Source: Ignelater luminosus (taxonomy: Eukaryota; Arthropoda; Insecta; Coleoptera; Elateridae). From it: a DNA stretch of 64,000 bases. The notes beneath the pieces were generated by a model. It was not told the DNA's origin. It did no database searches and saw only the letters and a list, made by a program, of their open reading frames with translations. Positions 25,901-37,203 of the stretch are shown in pieces. The stretch spans positions 354,969-418,968 of the forward strand of contig VTPC01089971.1 in the NCBI GenBank assembly GCA_011009095.1, given 5' to 3'. The position numbers and the translations under genes are program-made. The first letter of the stretch is position 1. Each line of letters starts with the position of its first letter.

Positions 25901-27600
25901 GATGATGATAACGATGATGATATAACAATTCCTAGAGGCCTATTTATAAATCGTGTTAATAAGATTTTAATCCATTATTTATTTCTTGAAATGTAATAGT
26001 TATTGTAAACAATTTTATGTACTAATGATTAGGTAATTGTTATTATATTGACGTTATTACGAACGAGCTACTACTTTTGTAAGTTTTTAGTATTTTAACG
26101 ACTGCTTTAAAGATTTTAATATTAGTGTTCTTTCTTTACTTTGATGACGTTTGAATGCATTTTTCTAAACATTCTGTTTGTATTTGAATGTAAAAAATAC
26201 ATATTATAATGATGTTATAAACGCTGCCAAGATAAGTTGAAACTAATAATGCAACAGGATAAATAAATAAAATAATTTCTATGTAACTGTAAAAGAAACG
26301 GATTTATTAATAAACCTGTTTTTATAAAAGAATTTATATTCTTATAATCCAATATACTTCTACTAACAGGTTAGAAAATTAGCTACTGCCTTTAAATTTT
26401 CTGAATCATTTCTCTTGAAATATAGAACGAAGAAGTGAAGACGAATCTTTGCGGAAAGCAGTTGTGTACAAACTACCGCAGTACTTGAATAATTCTGTGG
26501 TAATGTGGTTATATTTACAGTACGAATATCGTAACTCTTGCAACAGTACGATTTGACAGGTTTTTCGCCAGTGTAAATACAGATTTTTATTATTTACATC
26601 TAAGACATGCTTTGTACATGTTGTCATGATCACATTAATTAAACATGATAACACATTATGTTTATTATGTTTATGTGTAAATCATCCAGTTCTAAATATT
26701 ATCAGAAAGTTTTTGTTAATACTTGGAGCTTTAATTTCTTTATCTTTATTCATCATAAAACCAAGGTTTAATTTTTTCTTGGATAATTTTTATTCCGTTA
26801 TTGCATAATCTGGTTTATTATTAATGTAGTAAAAAAAGTATGGAATAGCATTTTCCTTCTTATTTTACATTACTCTGTCTCTCTCTTTTTTGAACAATCA
26901 TATAAAGATTGATTTCGTTTAACTGTTTGTGCGTGCCATTATCATAAATTATAAAAAAAATACATCATTAAATCTTGGGTGAGTCTGTTACATTATAATT
27001 GTTTTTCTTTTATTTAATTTCGTTTCTGCTCTGATTTCAAGTTAATATAAGGTTTTTTGATTTTGGTTGTACATAAAGCGCAAAGTAACCTTTTTGAAGT
27101 ACCCACTTTTTATGTATTTATTACATTTTTTCTTATACCATTAATTATATGATTAGTTAACTTTGAATGAACCAAACAGGTTTCCTAAAAGATCGCCAAC
27201 TTATCATAATTTATTATACTATAAAATGGCATTAAATATAGTGATAGTCACTGCGGCGGCGTTATTATAAACGAAACATAAATTGCAACGTAATTTGTAT
27301 GTCATGTCATATGAACACACCATAATGCCTACGTCCCACTGTGTGTTCAAAAATCTACCTTTATGCTAAAAAGTTGATAAGCTTTTGAAACAAAGGTTCC
27401 TACAAAACAGCTCTACTTCTTAGACTAAAATGTTTTCCACATCACTAAAACCAAAAAAATTATAGAATATGTGTAAGTAAGTATTGTGATTTCAAAGGTT
27501 CTGTTGTTATGATAGAATAGGAATGGTGTTTATTAACTTCTTGAAAGTGACAACGTACTCTTTCGAGATTTACAATTTTCTATAAAACATGAGAGCAGCA
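19949..27600. other. Long AT-rich stretch without genes
   Basis: Many short open frames are low-complexity (Phe/Leu/Ile/Lys) and unsupported. A block at about 20205-20530 (starting near GGTTGTAACTTTGGTACTAC, ending in an ACCACCCTAATAT motif) looks like a dispersed repeat. CT-rich runs occur near 23870-24120. Otherwise nothing seen. Confidence 0.4.
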
Positions 27601-27639
27601 ATGCAAAGGCACCTATGCTCTAATATCTGCCGTTAGTAA

Positions 27640-29200
27640 TACGTTCACAACAGCTGGCTCAGAAGTAATGCAGAAAAAGCATCCGGTTTTGCTCATTGCC
27701 TTTCTGAAGTGTTCTAACCGCACACCATCAACAGTACTCAAGCCGAGGAAAATAAAATTCAGCAAATTCTAAGTGCGCCAAATTAAATGTGTCTTCCTAT
27801 AAAAAAGTTCACACCCGGAGAAATCAAAACAGTAATTCAAAAAGAACTCAACCCACAAAAAGCTTCGGGATATGACTTGATTACCGCAAAGGTATTACGG
27901 GAAGTTTCGGGAAAATGCATTTGAGCTATCACCTACATTTATAATGCAGCCGTAAGAATAGAATACTTCCCTATGCAATGGAAAGTGGCCCAGGGTGTCA
28001 TGATACCTAAACCAGGGAAAAATTCAAAAAATCTAAGTTCATATCGACCGATAAGTCTATTGCCTGTTCTAGCCAAATTATTCGAAAAGCTGATTGTAAA
28101 GCGCCTACAACCTGCGCTAGAAGAAAGTAACATAATACCTCCCCATCAATTGGGTTCCCGAAACAAGCACAATACTATCGAACAAGTACATCGTATCGTC
28201 AATCAAATAAATCAAGATTTTGAAAACAAGCGATACTGTTCCGCGACCTTTCTGGACATTAGCCAAGCATTCGATAAAGTGTGGCACACAGGATTGTCTT
28301 ACAAACTTAAGGTAAACCTTCCGCATTGCTTTTATAACCTCCTGCAATCCTTCATCAACAAACGTCACTACTATGTAAAACATCAAGATGCCTGCACAGA
28401 TCTCTTTCCAATATTGTCTGGAGTACCACGAGGAAGCATCCTCGGACCAGTCCTTTACTTAATTTATACACATGACATGCCACCATCCGCGTTTACTACT
28501 ACTGCCACATTTGTTGACGACACCGCAGTTTTATCGTCGCACTGTAATTCTGCTACCGCAACACAAAACCTACAGCAACATTTAAATGAGATAGAATCTT
28601 GGGTAAAAAGATGGAAAATAAAAGCAAATAAAGACAAATCCGTTCATGACACGTTCACCCTAAGAAGAGACACCTGTCCCCAGTGCAGCTCAATGGACAA
28701 CAATTGGTAGAAGCTGATGAGGTTAAATACCTTGGCGTACACCTCGACAGAAAACTAATATAAAAGAAGCACATACTCACAAAACGTAAACAATTAGGTA
28801 CACAACTCAGAACTCTATACTGGATGATAGGAAGACACTCACCGATGACCGTAGAAAACAAACTCTTACTATATAAAACCATCATGAAACCGAAATGGAC
28901 GTATGGTATACAATTGTGGGGCACAGCTAGTATTTCTAATATAGAAATCCTGCAACGTTTTCAAAACAAAGTGCTTCGAGCAATAACCAACGCTCCCTGG
29001 TATGTTTCTAACGCCTTATTACATAGTGACTTAAAAGTACCCTTAGTGCGAGATGAAATTAAACGCTACAGTGTAAAACACAGTGCAAAACTTCAAATAC
29101 ATCCTAACGAACTAGTTGCCACCTTACTAGACGATGAAGATAACCAAAGGCGGCTGAAGAGGTTCAAACCATCAGACCTCCCAACCAGATTCCTTTAATA
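27640..29200 (+). pseudogene. Jockey-type non-LTR retrotransposon, 5'-truncated reverse transcriptase
   Basis: From about 27800 the frame gives FTPGEIKTVIQKELNPQKAS, then after a stop WKVAQGVMIPKPGKN and SSYRPISLLPVLAKLFEKLI. These are the classical LINE reverse-transcriptase blocks. DISQAFDKVWH supplies the first catalytic aspartate. SGVPRGSILGPVLYLIYTHD and TFVDDTAVLSS supply the FxDD core, as in the jockey clade (usually FADD). A one-base shift near 28665 moves the frame to QQLVEADEVKYLGVHLDRKL, a stop, then TYGIQLWGTASISNIEILQR and onward to a stop at 29198. No endonuclease or gag part is present. A (TA)n run and an A-rich stretch follow within 250 bases. The copy is inactive. Confidence 0.88.
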
Positions 29201-29387
29201 GTCATATCTATATATAGATATAAACTTAGTAGATTGAAATACGCTAGTTATAAGTCCTAAGCAACACAAATAGCTACAATTAGTAGTTAACTTATATAGA
29301 GAATTTCTATTGGAATTTTCTCTCCAAGTCATCTTTTTATTGCGTTTAATTTAAAAACATTTACTTATTATCCTTTATTGCGGATAG

Positions 29388-29390
<3 letters not shown>

Positions 29391-29432
<42 letters not shown>
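29391..29432. repeat. (TA)n microsatellite
   Basis: An uninterrupted run of about 20 TA dinucleotides, followed shortly by an A-run. It may mark the 3' tail region of the jockey-like element upstream. Confidence 0.9.
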
Positions 29433-29436
<4 letters not shown>

Positions 29437-30242
29437 CATATTAAAAAAAAAAGTAATATGTTTACCCTGCACGCTCTTATTAAACTATCATACATTCCCC
29501 CCATAATGCAATCTTCTACTCAATAATGAAAACTTTGTCAGATATTTACACCGCCACTGTAAGTTACTATTAGTCACTATGAGTGCACATTTATAAGGCT
29601 TTTCACCAATGTGGTTTACTTAGCTTTTAAATAATTATACGTTACAAGAAATTAACGTATCATTATTGAAAGGGCGATTTGCAAAAGTCCTAGAACTTTT
29701 GTGCCATAACTTATAAAGTGAGCTAAAGAACATTTAATTTTAAAATGTCCAGTTAAGGATACGTTCCCAAGCAAACATAGATACCTAGAAAATAAATTTT
29801 CTTAAGATTTCTTAAAAATTTGAATATACAGGGTGTAAATGGAATGGCGGAAAAAGCTTCAGTACGTTATTCTAAAAAATAAACAGAATATCTCATTTTG
29901 CTATTAACACTATCTCGAAGAAGTTATTGGGAGTCGTAAATTGCTTAGTTGAGTCCTCATTCTTACTAAATACAACAAAATATTAATGTTTAAACAGAGT
30001 TTAAACGTAAATAACACTAATTACGTACTGTTTATAGTTTTTTTTGTACTAGTGTATTAATAATCCACTTCTTAAAATGGTAAATTCCTTGCAAGAAATA
30101 CCTTTTGCAAATATTGCAACGTTACACTTTATTAAAAATGTTTTTGAATTCAGTATGTATCGCTTACCACTTAAAAATAAAAAAAACTTCATTTGAATCT
30201 GATGATAGTTTAATTGTTATACACCGACACCCTATGTTTAAT
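29433..30242. other. Non-coding stretch with a transposon-end motif
   Basis: TACAGGGTGTAAATGG near 29828 has the CAGGGTG end seen on several elements in this window. No partner end is clear. Otherwise nothing. Confidence 0.35.
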
Positions 30243-30244
30243 GT

Positions 30245-30616
30245 ATTGTAACGCGCCACCCCTAGAATATTCTAGAAGAAGTCCCGAACAGTCTCGAACA
30301 AGCTGGTCGAATGTGCCGGAGAAATCTCGAACTATCGAGACTCTTCCACCGTCGAATGTTCCAGAAGGAACGCGAACTTTCTGGGCTCATCAAGAACCAC
30401 GCGGAAACGAATATAAGGCGGTGTTGACCGAGCAGAAGGCAGTTCTACAGTTAATCAGCCAGTAGTTACGAACGAAATAAATGTTAACTAGTGATAAACA
30501 AATTCTTCTGTACATAAATAAATAAATAATTTAGTGTAAATAAATACTGGAAATAAATTGTAATAAATTAAGTGAAAATAAATAATATTAAAAATAAATA
30601 AATTTTTTGCAAACAC
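30245..30616 (+). promoter_or_regulatory. Heat-shock-type promoter module, probably a solo LTR
   Basis: A perfect three-unit heat shock element (GAAnnTTCnnGAA) lies at 30265-30277. A second lies at 30354-30366 and continues in pentamer register with GAA at 30374 and TTC at 30379. A TATAAG box is at 30412-30417, and a CAGT initiator-like motif lies 28 bases downstream at 30440. An A-rich leader with repeated AAATAAATAA follows. No heat-shock protein frame follows. The block begins TGTAACG, as many insect LTRs do, so a solo LTR with its own heat-inducible promoter is my first choice. A captured hsp promoter is the alternative. The open frame across it (30214-30465) is incidental. Confidence 0.5.
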
Positions 30617-31004
30617 AAAAAGTTAGTTATATTTCAATTTCGAAAGATTAAAAAAATTAAAACTACAGGGTGATACTATGTTTAGACGCAAACTTTTTAA
30701 AGTGCTAGCAAAGGGCTTTAAAATAAAAGTAAAAAGCCCGTTGCTATGCATTTTAGTTGTTTACGGTCGTTACTATAGTTAATTATCATGTAAGATTTTA
30801 AAATTATGTTTAGAAAAATTGAAAGAAAAATTTTAGAAATTTCTACACTAAATTTGAATGATCTCGGTTGAATTTCTTCAGCATTTTTTTGCATCAATTC
30901 ACACGTTTAAATGATCCTGTAAAGTTGTGTGTATTGCTTTCACGTCAATGCCTAAGGTGTGTCACATACCGATCTCGCTCAATATAAAATAATAAAAGAA
31001 AAAA

Positions 31005-32008
31005 TAAGAAGTTACAAGTTAAAAGAGGAAGCTGTCAAAGCAACAAAAAATAAAAGACCTATTCGAATAAACTAACTACACAGAAACAGACACAGAAGAC
31101 AAGTGGATATTCTTTAAAAAGAACATACCAAAGGCAGTGAAAGAGAAGCCAATGGTGTACACCTGACATCCAGTCCAAAGTCAAAGAGAAGAAAAATAGA
31201 TGGAAACAATGTATAAGAACAAAAAAGGAGGAGGACTATCAAAGATTAAGGAGTCCAGAACAATAGTAAAACAGATGGTCAAAAGTGCCAAGAAAAAATC
31301 ATGGGAGGAATTCGGCTACAAGATGAAAACCAACTATACAGAAAACCAAAAAGTATTCTTTGGGACACTAAAGCAGCTAAGACGGAAAAACTTTCTGCAC
31401 TAAAAAACCTAAACGACAAAACAGGAAATATACCAACAGACGAAAATGATACAATGGAAAGATGGAAGCAGTACTTCAAAGAATTAACAGAACCCACGCA
31501 AAAAGACATGAATAAACTGAAACTGGGAAAAGTGCCAGAGCAAAATGAAATCACCCCAGAAATACTAAAGTTTATGGGAGCGAAAGGAAAGGAAAGTATC
31601 CTCTACCTACTAAACAACATTGTAACGACAAAAAATATACCAAAGTAGTGGAAGGTAGGAATAATATTACCAATGTATAAAAAAGGTGAAACAAAGGACT
31701 GTACAGACTATAGAGGCATAACCCTAACAAGTATGATAAAAAAAGCACCAACAGGAATAATAGAAAAAGGATTAAGAGAAAAACTGGATTCTCCACTGGA
31801 AGACTTACAACACGGGTTCAGAAAAGATGGAAGCACCCAAGACCTGATATTTATACTAAGACAATTAGGAGAAAAACTAACAAAAAAGGCAGTGAAATAC
31901 ATACCTGCTTCACCGACCTAAAGAAAGCTTTCGACAAAGTAAAAAGAAGAGATATGGGATAGTCTAGAGAGAAGAGGGATAGAGAAAAGTATGATCAAAA
32001 TCATAAAA
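31005..32008 (+). pseudogene. Second LINE, reverse-transcriptase N-terminal part, degenerate
   Basis: Pieces in three frames reconstruct a LINE pre-RT and RT region. They are an IVKQMVKSAKKKSWEEFGYK segment near 31265-31325, then ENDTMERWKQYFKELTEPTQ, then KLGKVPEQNEITPEILKFMG. WKVGIILPMYKKGETKDCTD then leads into YRGITLTS, followed by LQHGFRKDGSTQDLIFILRQ. A broken TDLKKAFDKV (near 31913-31940) holds the first catalytic aspartate. The protein resembles the LINEs often mis-annotated as craniofacial development protein 2 in insects. Stops and shifts show it is dead. It continues beyond the gap and a nested repeat. Confidence 0.8.
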
Positions 32009-32408
32009 NNNNNNNNNNNNNNNNNNNNNNNNNNNNNNNNNNNNNNNNNNNNNNNNNNNNNNNNNNNNNNNNNNNNNNNNNNNNNNNNNNNNNNNNNNNN
32101 NNNNNNNNNNNNNNNNNNNNNNNNNNNNNNNNNNNNNNNNNNNNNNNNNNNNNNNNNNNNNNNNNNNNNNNNNNNNNNNNNNNNNNNNNNNNNNNNNNNN
32201 NNNNNNNNNNNNNNNNNNNNNNNNNNNNNNNNNNNNNNNNNNNNNNNNNNNNNNNNNNNNNNNNNNNNNNNNNNNNNNNNNNNNNNNNNNNNNNNNNNNN
32301 NNNNNNNNNNNNNNNNNNNNNNNNNNNNNNNNNNNNNNNNNNNNNNNNNNNNNNNNNNNNNNNNNNNNNNNNNNNNNNNNNNNNNNNNNNNNNNNNNNNN
32401 NNNNNNNN
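32009..32408. other. Assembly gap of exactly 400 N, probably spurious
   Basis: The 46-48 bases before the gap (ending at 32008) are repeated identically right after it (32409-32454), beginning GTCTAGAGAGAAGAGGGATA. The LINE frame reads through that overlap. Confidence 0.95.
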
Positions 32409-32460
32409 GTCTAGAGAGAAGAGGGATAGAGAAAAGTATGATCAAAATCATAAAAGCTTT

Positions 32461-32818
32461 AATTTAATTTCTTTCTACCTTACTTGGCTTATCTTTTTTT
32501 TTGATGAATCTGTTATAGTTGCAATTTTAATCTCAATCTAACTTATAAAATTCTAATATTGGAAATTACTTGTACTGTATAACATGCCAGATTCTTTGTA
32601 ATGTGTATTCCATATCAGAGCAAATGTACACATATTTATAAGGTAAATATTAAATAAAAAAGAGAAAACGGAAAAACATTCGTATATTCTTATAATAAAT
32701 TTTAAAATGAAATACATTTTAAAAAAACAACTTAGAGTTAAACTTTATGAAATGAGAACATACTTTATTAAACTCTTATGATGTAATAATAAATAAATAA
32801 ATTTACAGTAATTGCGAA
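32461..32818. repeat. 358-bp dispersed repeat, copy 1, inserted in the LINE
   Basis: From AATTTCTTTCTACCTTACTT to TTGCGAAAA this block matches 35963-36319 in the same orientation with only a few substitutions. It splits the LINE after IKIIKAL; coding resemblance resumes just downstream at KVRTQNQ. No terminal inverted repeats or poly-A tail are visible, so the type of element is unknown. Confidence 0.85.
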
Positions 32819-33880
32819 AACAAAAGTAACAAAAACAAGGTAAGAACGCAAAATCAATAATCTGCAGAATTTACAACAAGTACTGTTCTGAAGCAAGGGT
32901 GCGTCCTAAGCTCACTACTGTTCTCCATAATACTAAATGATGCAATAAAAAAAAGCAAGGGAATATGTAGAAGTATGAATTTAGTGAACTGAAGAATGGA
33001 ATCAGTAAATCTCTAGGAACTAATATTCGCTGATAATATGGTACTGATAGCCAATACAGAAGAAACGCTACAGAGAAACATAACAATATACCAGGAAAAA
33101 TTAAAGAAGGTAAATATAGAAATAAATTTAGGAAGACAAACACAATGATAATAGCAGATAGAGAAAGGAAACATAATAGTAATATTGGGAGAAACAAGTA
33201 AAGAGATTTAACTACTTGGGAACGATTATAGAGGAGAAAGGAACCGTAAGAGAAGCGATAAATGAAAGAATAGAGAAGGCGGGAAAATTATATAGCATAC
33301 TAAGATAGAAATTTTCTAGAAACAAGGAAATATCAAAAGAAATAAAAACGGAGGTTTATAAAAAAGCTGCGAGGCCAACCCTCATATATGGCAGCAAATC
33401 GTGCTTGATAACAGATCAGAACAAAACCAAAATCAAAGCTAAGTAAATGAGATTTCTGAGAAGAATCGAGAATAAAACGAAAAAAGACATAATAAGAAAT
33501 ACAACAATTAGAAGCCAACTAGCCATAACTCCAGTAGAGACCATTATCGAAGAATAGCAACTGAGCTGTCTAGGCCACATACACAGAATGGGAGATGAGA
33601 GGATGACAAAGAGAATCTTTGAAGCAAGAGTCCAGAGAAAAATAAAAGTAGGACGCCCAATAAAAGATGGGAGGAACAAGTCCGTAACGCAGCAGAAAAA
33701 AGGGGAATAAGTTGAAACGAAGTTAAAAGAACAGCTCAAGATAGAAGGTTGTGTAAAAGAAAAATAAAGAGGTACCATCAAGAGAAGACACACCACACTG
33801 ACTTCACCTAGACCCACACATACGACAACAACATACATAACTATAATGTGCTTATTATAAAGTAAATATATGTAGTTCAA
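32819..33880 (+). pseudogene. Second LINE, C-terminal part, degenerate
   Basis: TVLKQGCVLSSLLFSIILND corresponds to the RT block before the catalytic core. The core reads FADNMVLIAN, so the second aspartate of FADD has become asparagine. YLGTIIEEKGTVREAINERI, RPTLIYGSKSCLITDQ and QLSCLGHIHRMGDERMTKRI follow, the usual C-terminal thumb and tail motifs, with several stops between. The 3' end is near 33880 but no clear tail is seen. Confidence 0.8.
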
Positions 33881-33914
33881 CACCTAACGGCAAAAGGATA
33901 AAAGATTAAATAAA

Positions 33915-34200
33915 CCTTACATCGCAATTGATGTTATTGGGATGTTGGTGAAGTTGTCTATTGCTTCCCTGATCTTTCTGGTGTAGGAGGAAGAAGTATA
34001 ATACTTATGAGAAAAATACGAACTGATTTTATGCACCGCTTATATTCAGTGATGCGTTTGTTAGTCAAGCAACCAGTTTCTCCGATGTAGACTGTGCCCC
34101 AAAAGAGTGGTATGGTATTCTTTGGATAGCAGTGATGACCACTTATACTTAGGAGGAGGTGAAAACAGTGAGATGAATGAGTTTGTATTCTAAGAAACCT
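33915..34200 (-). pseudogene. Penelope-like element GIY-YIG endonuclease fragment
   Basis: On the minus strand one frame gives VYIGETGCLTNKRITEYKRC, the YIG block and arginine region of the GIY-YIG endonuclease carried by Penelope-like elements. It is followed by a broken segment corresponding to YTRKIREAIDNFTNIPIT-like sequence. Frame changes make it non-functional. A sibling fragment lies in the opposite orientation at 34330-34468. Confidence 0.6.
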
Positions 34201-34279
34201 TTCTTAGAGAAGAATCAAGACGTTGCTTGATTATTCTGTTTATGCCTTTTTTATTGTAGGCATTGTTTAAAAGACTGTT

Positions 34280-34468
34280 TTGGACGTCTTCCAACTCCCC
34301 TTGGATGGAACAACATCCAAGATATTATTCAAAAATGCGTCTATCATTTTAAGATCATCTTCCTATTACACCAGAAAGATCAGGAAAGCAATAGAAATTC
34401 ACAAACATCCCAATAACATCTATCGCGAAGGTATCCACTTCCTGCAATTTGGAAATTATTCTGCGTAA
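34280..34468 (+). pseudogene. Penelope-like element C-terminal fragment, opposite orientation
   Basis: SSYYTRKIRKAIEIHKHPNN followed by IYREG is the conserved end of the Penelope-like GIY-YIG domain (Y.RxIREAIEIxKHPxNxNRE). The bases around 34363-34430 are about 85 percent complementary to 33915-33985, so the two fragments form an inverted pair. Confidence 0.6.
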
Positions 34469-34480
34469 CGGTTTCTAAGT

Positions 34481-35342
34481 AAAGCTATGACCAAAAATGA
34501 TTTTTAAGAAATTCAACGTGTTACTTTGATTTCGGTTTCTAGGTTGGCTAATAGATTGAGGTTTCTTAATCTATTCAAAATTTTTGTTTACTATTTAACC
34601 ATGTATTTACGAAATAATCAATCAATGAATTTAGCACATAGCGCGGCCTACTCTTTCGTCGGGAACTTTAAGTGTTTTTGAATTAAGAAATAAACCGCTT
34701 TAAAAGTGATTGAGTAGGATAGTATGGGTAACTTTCTTATTATTATAGTTAAAGAGAAAAACATTTCATTATCCACGACCGGGCCTAAAAGCGGCCATTG
34801 TATACTCGTTTCTAGGAGGTTGAGGTTATGTTACCTTTAATTTCATTTGTAAACAAGACTAATGAAAGTCTTTGGGCGTAAAGCTTTCAAGTATTTTATT
34901 TTAGAATATTTGTGTTAAGGCAAAGATTTGACCGACTCAAAGTAAATTAAGTTGTGCTTTTAATCTAAATTGCATTCTTGTAGAACTAACATTTTAAATG
35001 CTTTTTGTGTGTTTCACAGGTTACTTCAAAGGAATTTAATTTTCAACAAATAGTAATAGTATACCTTTATTGCTGGTACACATTTTGTGGCATACGTAAC
35101 AACACCTAATGAAGACGTTGCAAAAAAGTGAGCACATGATTTAGTAACAGATAAAGTAGCAGCCTGTGTAAATATAATTCCAAAAATTAAATTTTGCGTC
35201 TGATTATACAAAAATTTCCAAAACAATGTAAAACTATTTTTTTTCAAAGAATATTAAATATCTTGAAAACGGCGCAATTTAAACCAAACATATGGTTAAT
35301 AAAAATGAATCTAAATGTAATAGAAAATCCAAAAATTAAGTA
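34481..35342. other. Non-coding stretch
   Basis: No supported feature. Open frames are short and without domains. Confidence 0.35.
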
Positions 35343-35344
35343 AT

Positions 35345-35411
35345 ATACAGGGTGTTACATTTGAAAAAATAAAGTAAGATACTGCCACAAACAAGTGGAA
35401 CACCCTGTATA
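35345..35411. repeat. 67-bp palindromic transposon-end pair
   Basis: TACAGGGTGTTACATTT at the left and AAGTGGAACACCCTGTA at the right are inverted repeats separated by about 35 bases. It looks like two ends of a CAGGGTG-type DNA element brought together by internal deletion. A third end-like ACCACCCTGTATATA lies near 35521. Confidence 0.6.
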
Positions 35412-35962
35412 ATTCAAAATACTTTTAGGTTATGCGTCCGAAAGCAGTATGTCGCTCTCTGCTCTTAATTTGTTTCTATCTCCTAACATAAAGCTATCAT
35501 CTTACTAGAGCGGAATCTTGGACCACCCTGTATATAATCCAGAAATTCTCTAATTTGATATACAATTTTAAAAATAATCTGAAAATGTTGACAATAAACC
35601 TATGACTTCAATGGTAAAATCTAAATTCTGGCAGATCTGGTCACTTCAGTGTGAATAACCATGCAGTGCCAAACAATCCTACAAATCGTGCTTGGTGATT
35701 GATCAATTCCCACTTACTTGCGATTTGAAGAATTTGAAGTTTCAATTCGAGTTAGTTGTTGACAGTAATGGCAGTTATTATGTTGCATTGGTATTTAAAG
35801 TAAAAGAATCATTTAATTTTAAGGTTGTTGTACAATTTGACTGTTACTATTTTAATGAAGGAATGGCGTTCCAGGTAAGTTGTTATTGTGGCTATAAACA
35901 ATTTTATTTTTTAGTCGTTTAGATTATTTTAGTCTGATCAGAAGTAAAGAATATTTCAAAGC

Positions 35963-36319
35963 TAATTTCTTTCTACCTTACTTGGCTTATCTTTTTCTTT
36001 TGATGCATCTGTTATAGTTACAATTTTAATCTCAATCTAACTTATAAAATTCTAATATTGGAAATTACCTGTACTGTATAACATGCCAGATTCATTGCAA
36101 TGTGTATTCTATATCAGAGCAAATGTACACATATTTATAAGGTAAATATTAAATAAAAAAGAAAAAACGGAAAAACATTCGAGTATTCTTATAATAAATT
36201 TTAAAATGAAATACATTTTAAAAAAACAACTTAGAATTAAACTTTATGAAATGAGAACATACTTTATTAAACTCTTATGATGTAATAATAAATAAATAAA
36301 TTTACAGTGATTGCGAAAA
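35963..36319. repeat. Dispersed repeat, copy 2
   Basis: Same block and orientation as 32461-32818, with only scattered substitutions. It lies in non-coding DNA here. Confidence 0.85.
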
Positions 36320-37200
36320 TTAAATTAAACAGTATAAAACTCTATAATACAATAATAGTAAATACATACAGGGTGATCATTTTAAAACTTCCCACCTTGA
36401 ATAACTCTTTAATTAGTAAAATTATCAAAAATTGCTGAAACGCTTCGAGTTTGTTTTGGAGGGGGACATTTAATAACCTACTCTAGCCAGTTGGGAAACT
36501 TTCACCCTCCCCCCCAGCCACCCCCTCCACAAGATTGTAAATGGCACTACCCGATGTGTTATACATCATTTTAAAGGGTATAAGATTCTCAATCTTTTAC
36601 ATTAAAGAAAATCAAAATCGGCCCAGCCGTTCGTGAACTAAAGATAAAAATGTATTTAATTTAATCAATATCATGTTTACATCATTAGACTCGTGACAAG
36701 AGCTATTCAAAACAATTTTCAATTGTTTTTCCGCCTATTTAGAAAAATGAGGTTGATGATGTTTACTCGAAGCCGAAACGTTGTACAGGAATTTTGTTAG
36801 CGTATTCTAATAGAAAACAAAAAGTGGAAATGGAAAAGTGGTTTTAGTTTCTCGATATCTTTTCAAATAAAGGAAAGAAAAAATAATAACGAAAATCGAG
36901 AAATCTACTTTTCCTTAAATATCTCTGAAACTATCCAAGATATCTAGATTTTGCAAACGCCAACAAAAAGGTTCCACAAATAGCCAACTTTCATCCCATT
37001 TAACCTATCCTGTATCTCTTACCGTTTCCAAGATCCCCATGCTGTGCATCCTTATCTTGGACACACTGTATATCACAGAAATCAACTACAGTATTACATT
37101 CATTTAATGTCATCCCAGTTTTGGGCAATGTTAATACAATTAAATCTAAGTTAGATTCATCACTATTTACATTTACTCCGGTTAAATAAGCAACTAGTGA
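36320..37200. other. Non-coding stretch, probably old transposon DNA
   Basis: ACAGGGTGATCATTTTAAA at about 36369 has a transposon-end motif, and CACACTGTATATCA near 37057 could be the opposite end. The interior has a C-rich run near 36508. The minus-strand frame at 37000-37254 shows no domain I can recognise. Confidence 0.35.
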
Positions 37201-37203
37201 ATT

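Noticed and set aside
28117..28386. Minus-strand frames opposite the jockey reverse transcriptase
   Set aside because: Antisense shadows of a recognisable plus-strand protein.
30214..30465. 83-codon frame with Glu/Ser/Pro/Arg-rich product
   Set aside because: It spans the heat shock elements and TATA box; the repeated GAA/TTC pentamers explain the composition.
31279..33883. Hydrophobic minus-strand frames (31279-31554, 32871-33197, 33416-33883)
   Set aside because: They are complements of an A-rich LINE coding strand, which gives Phe/Leu/Ser-rich artefacts.
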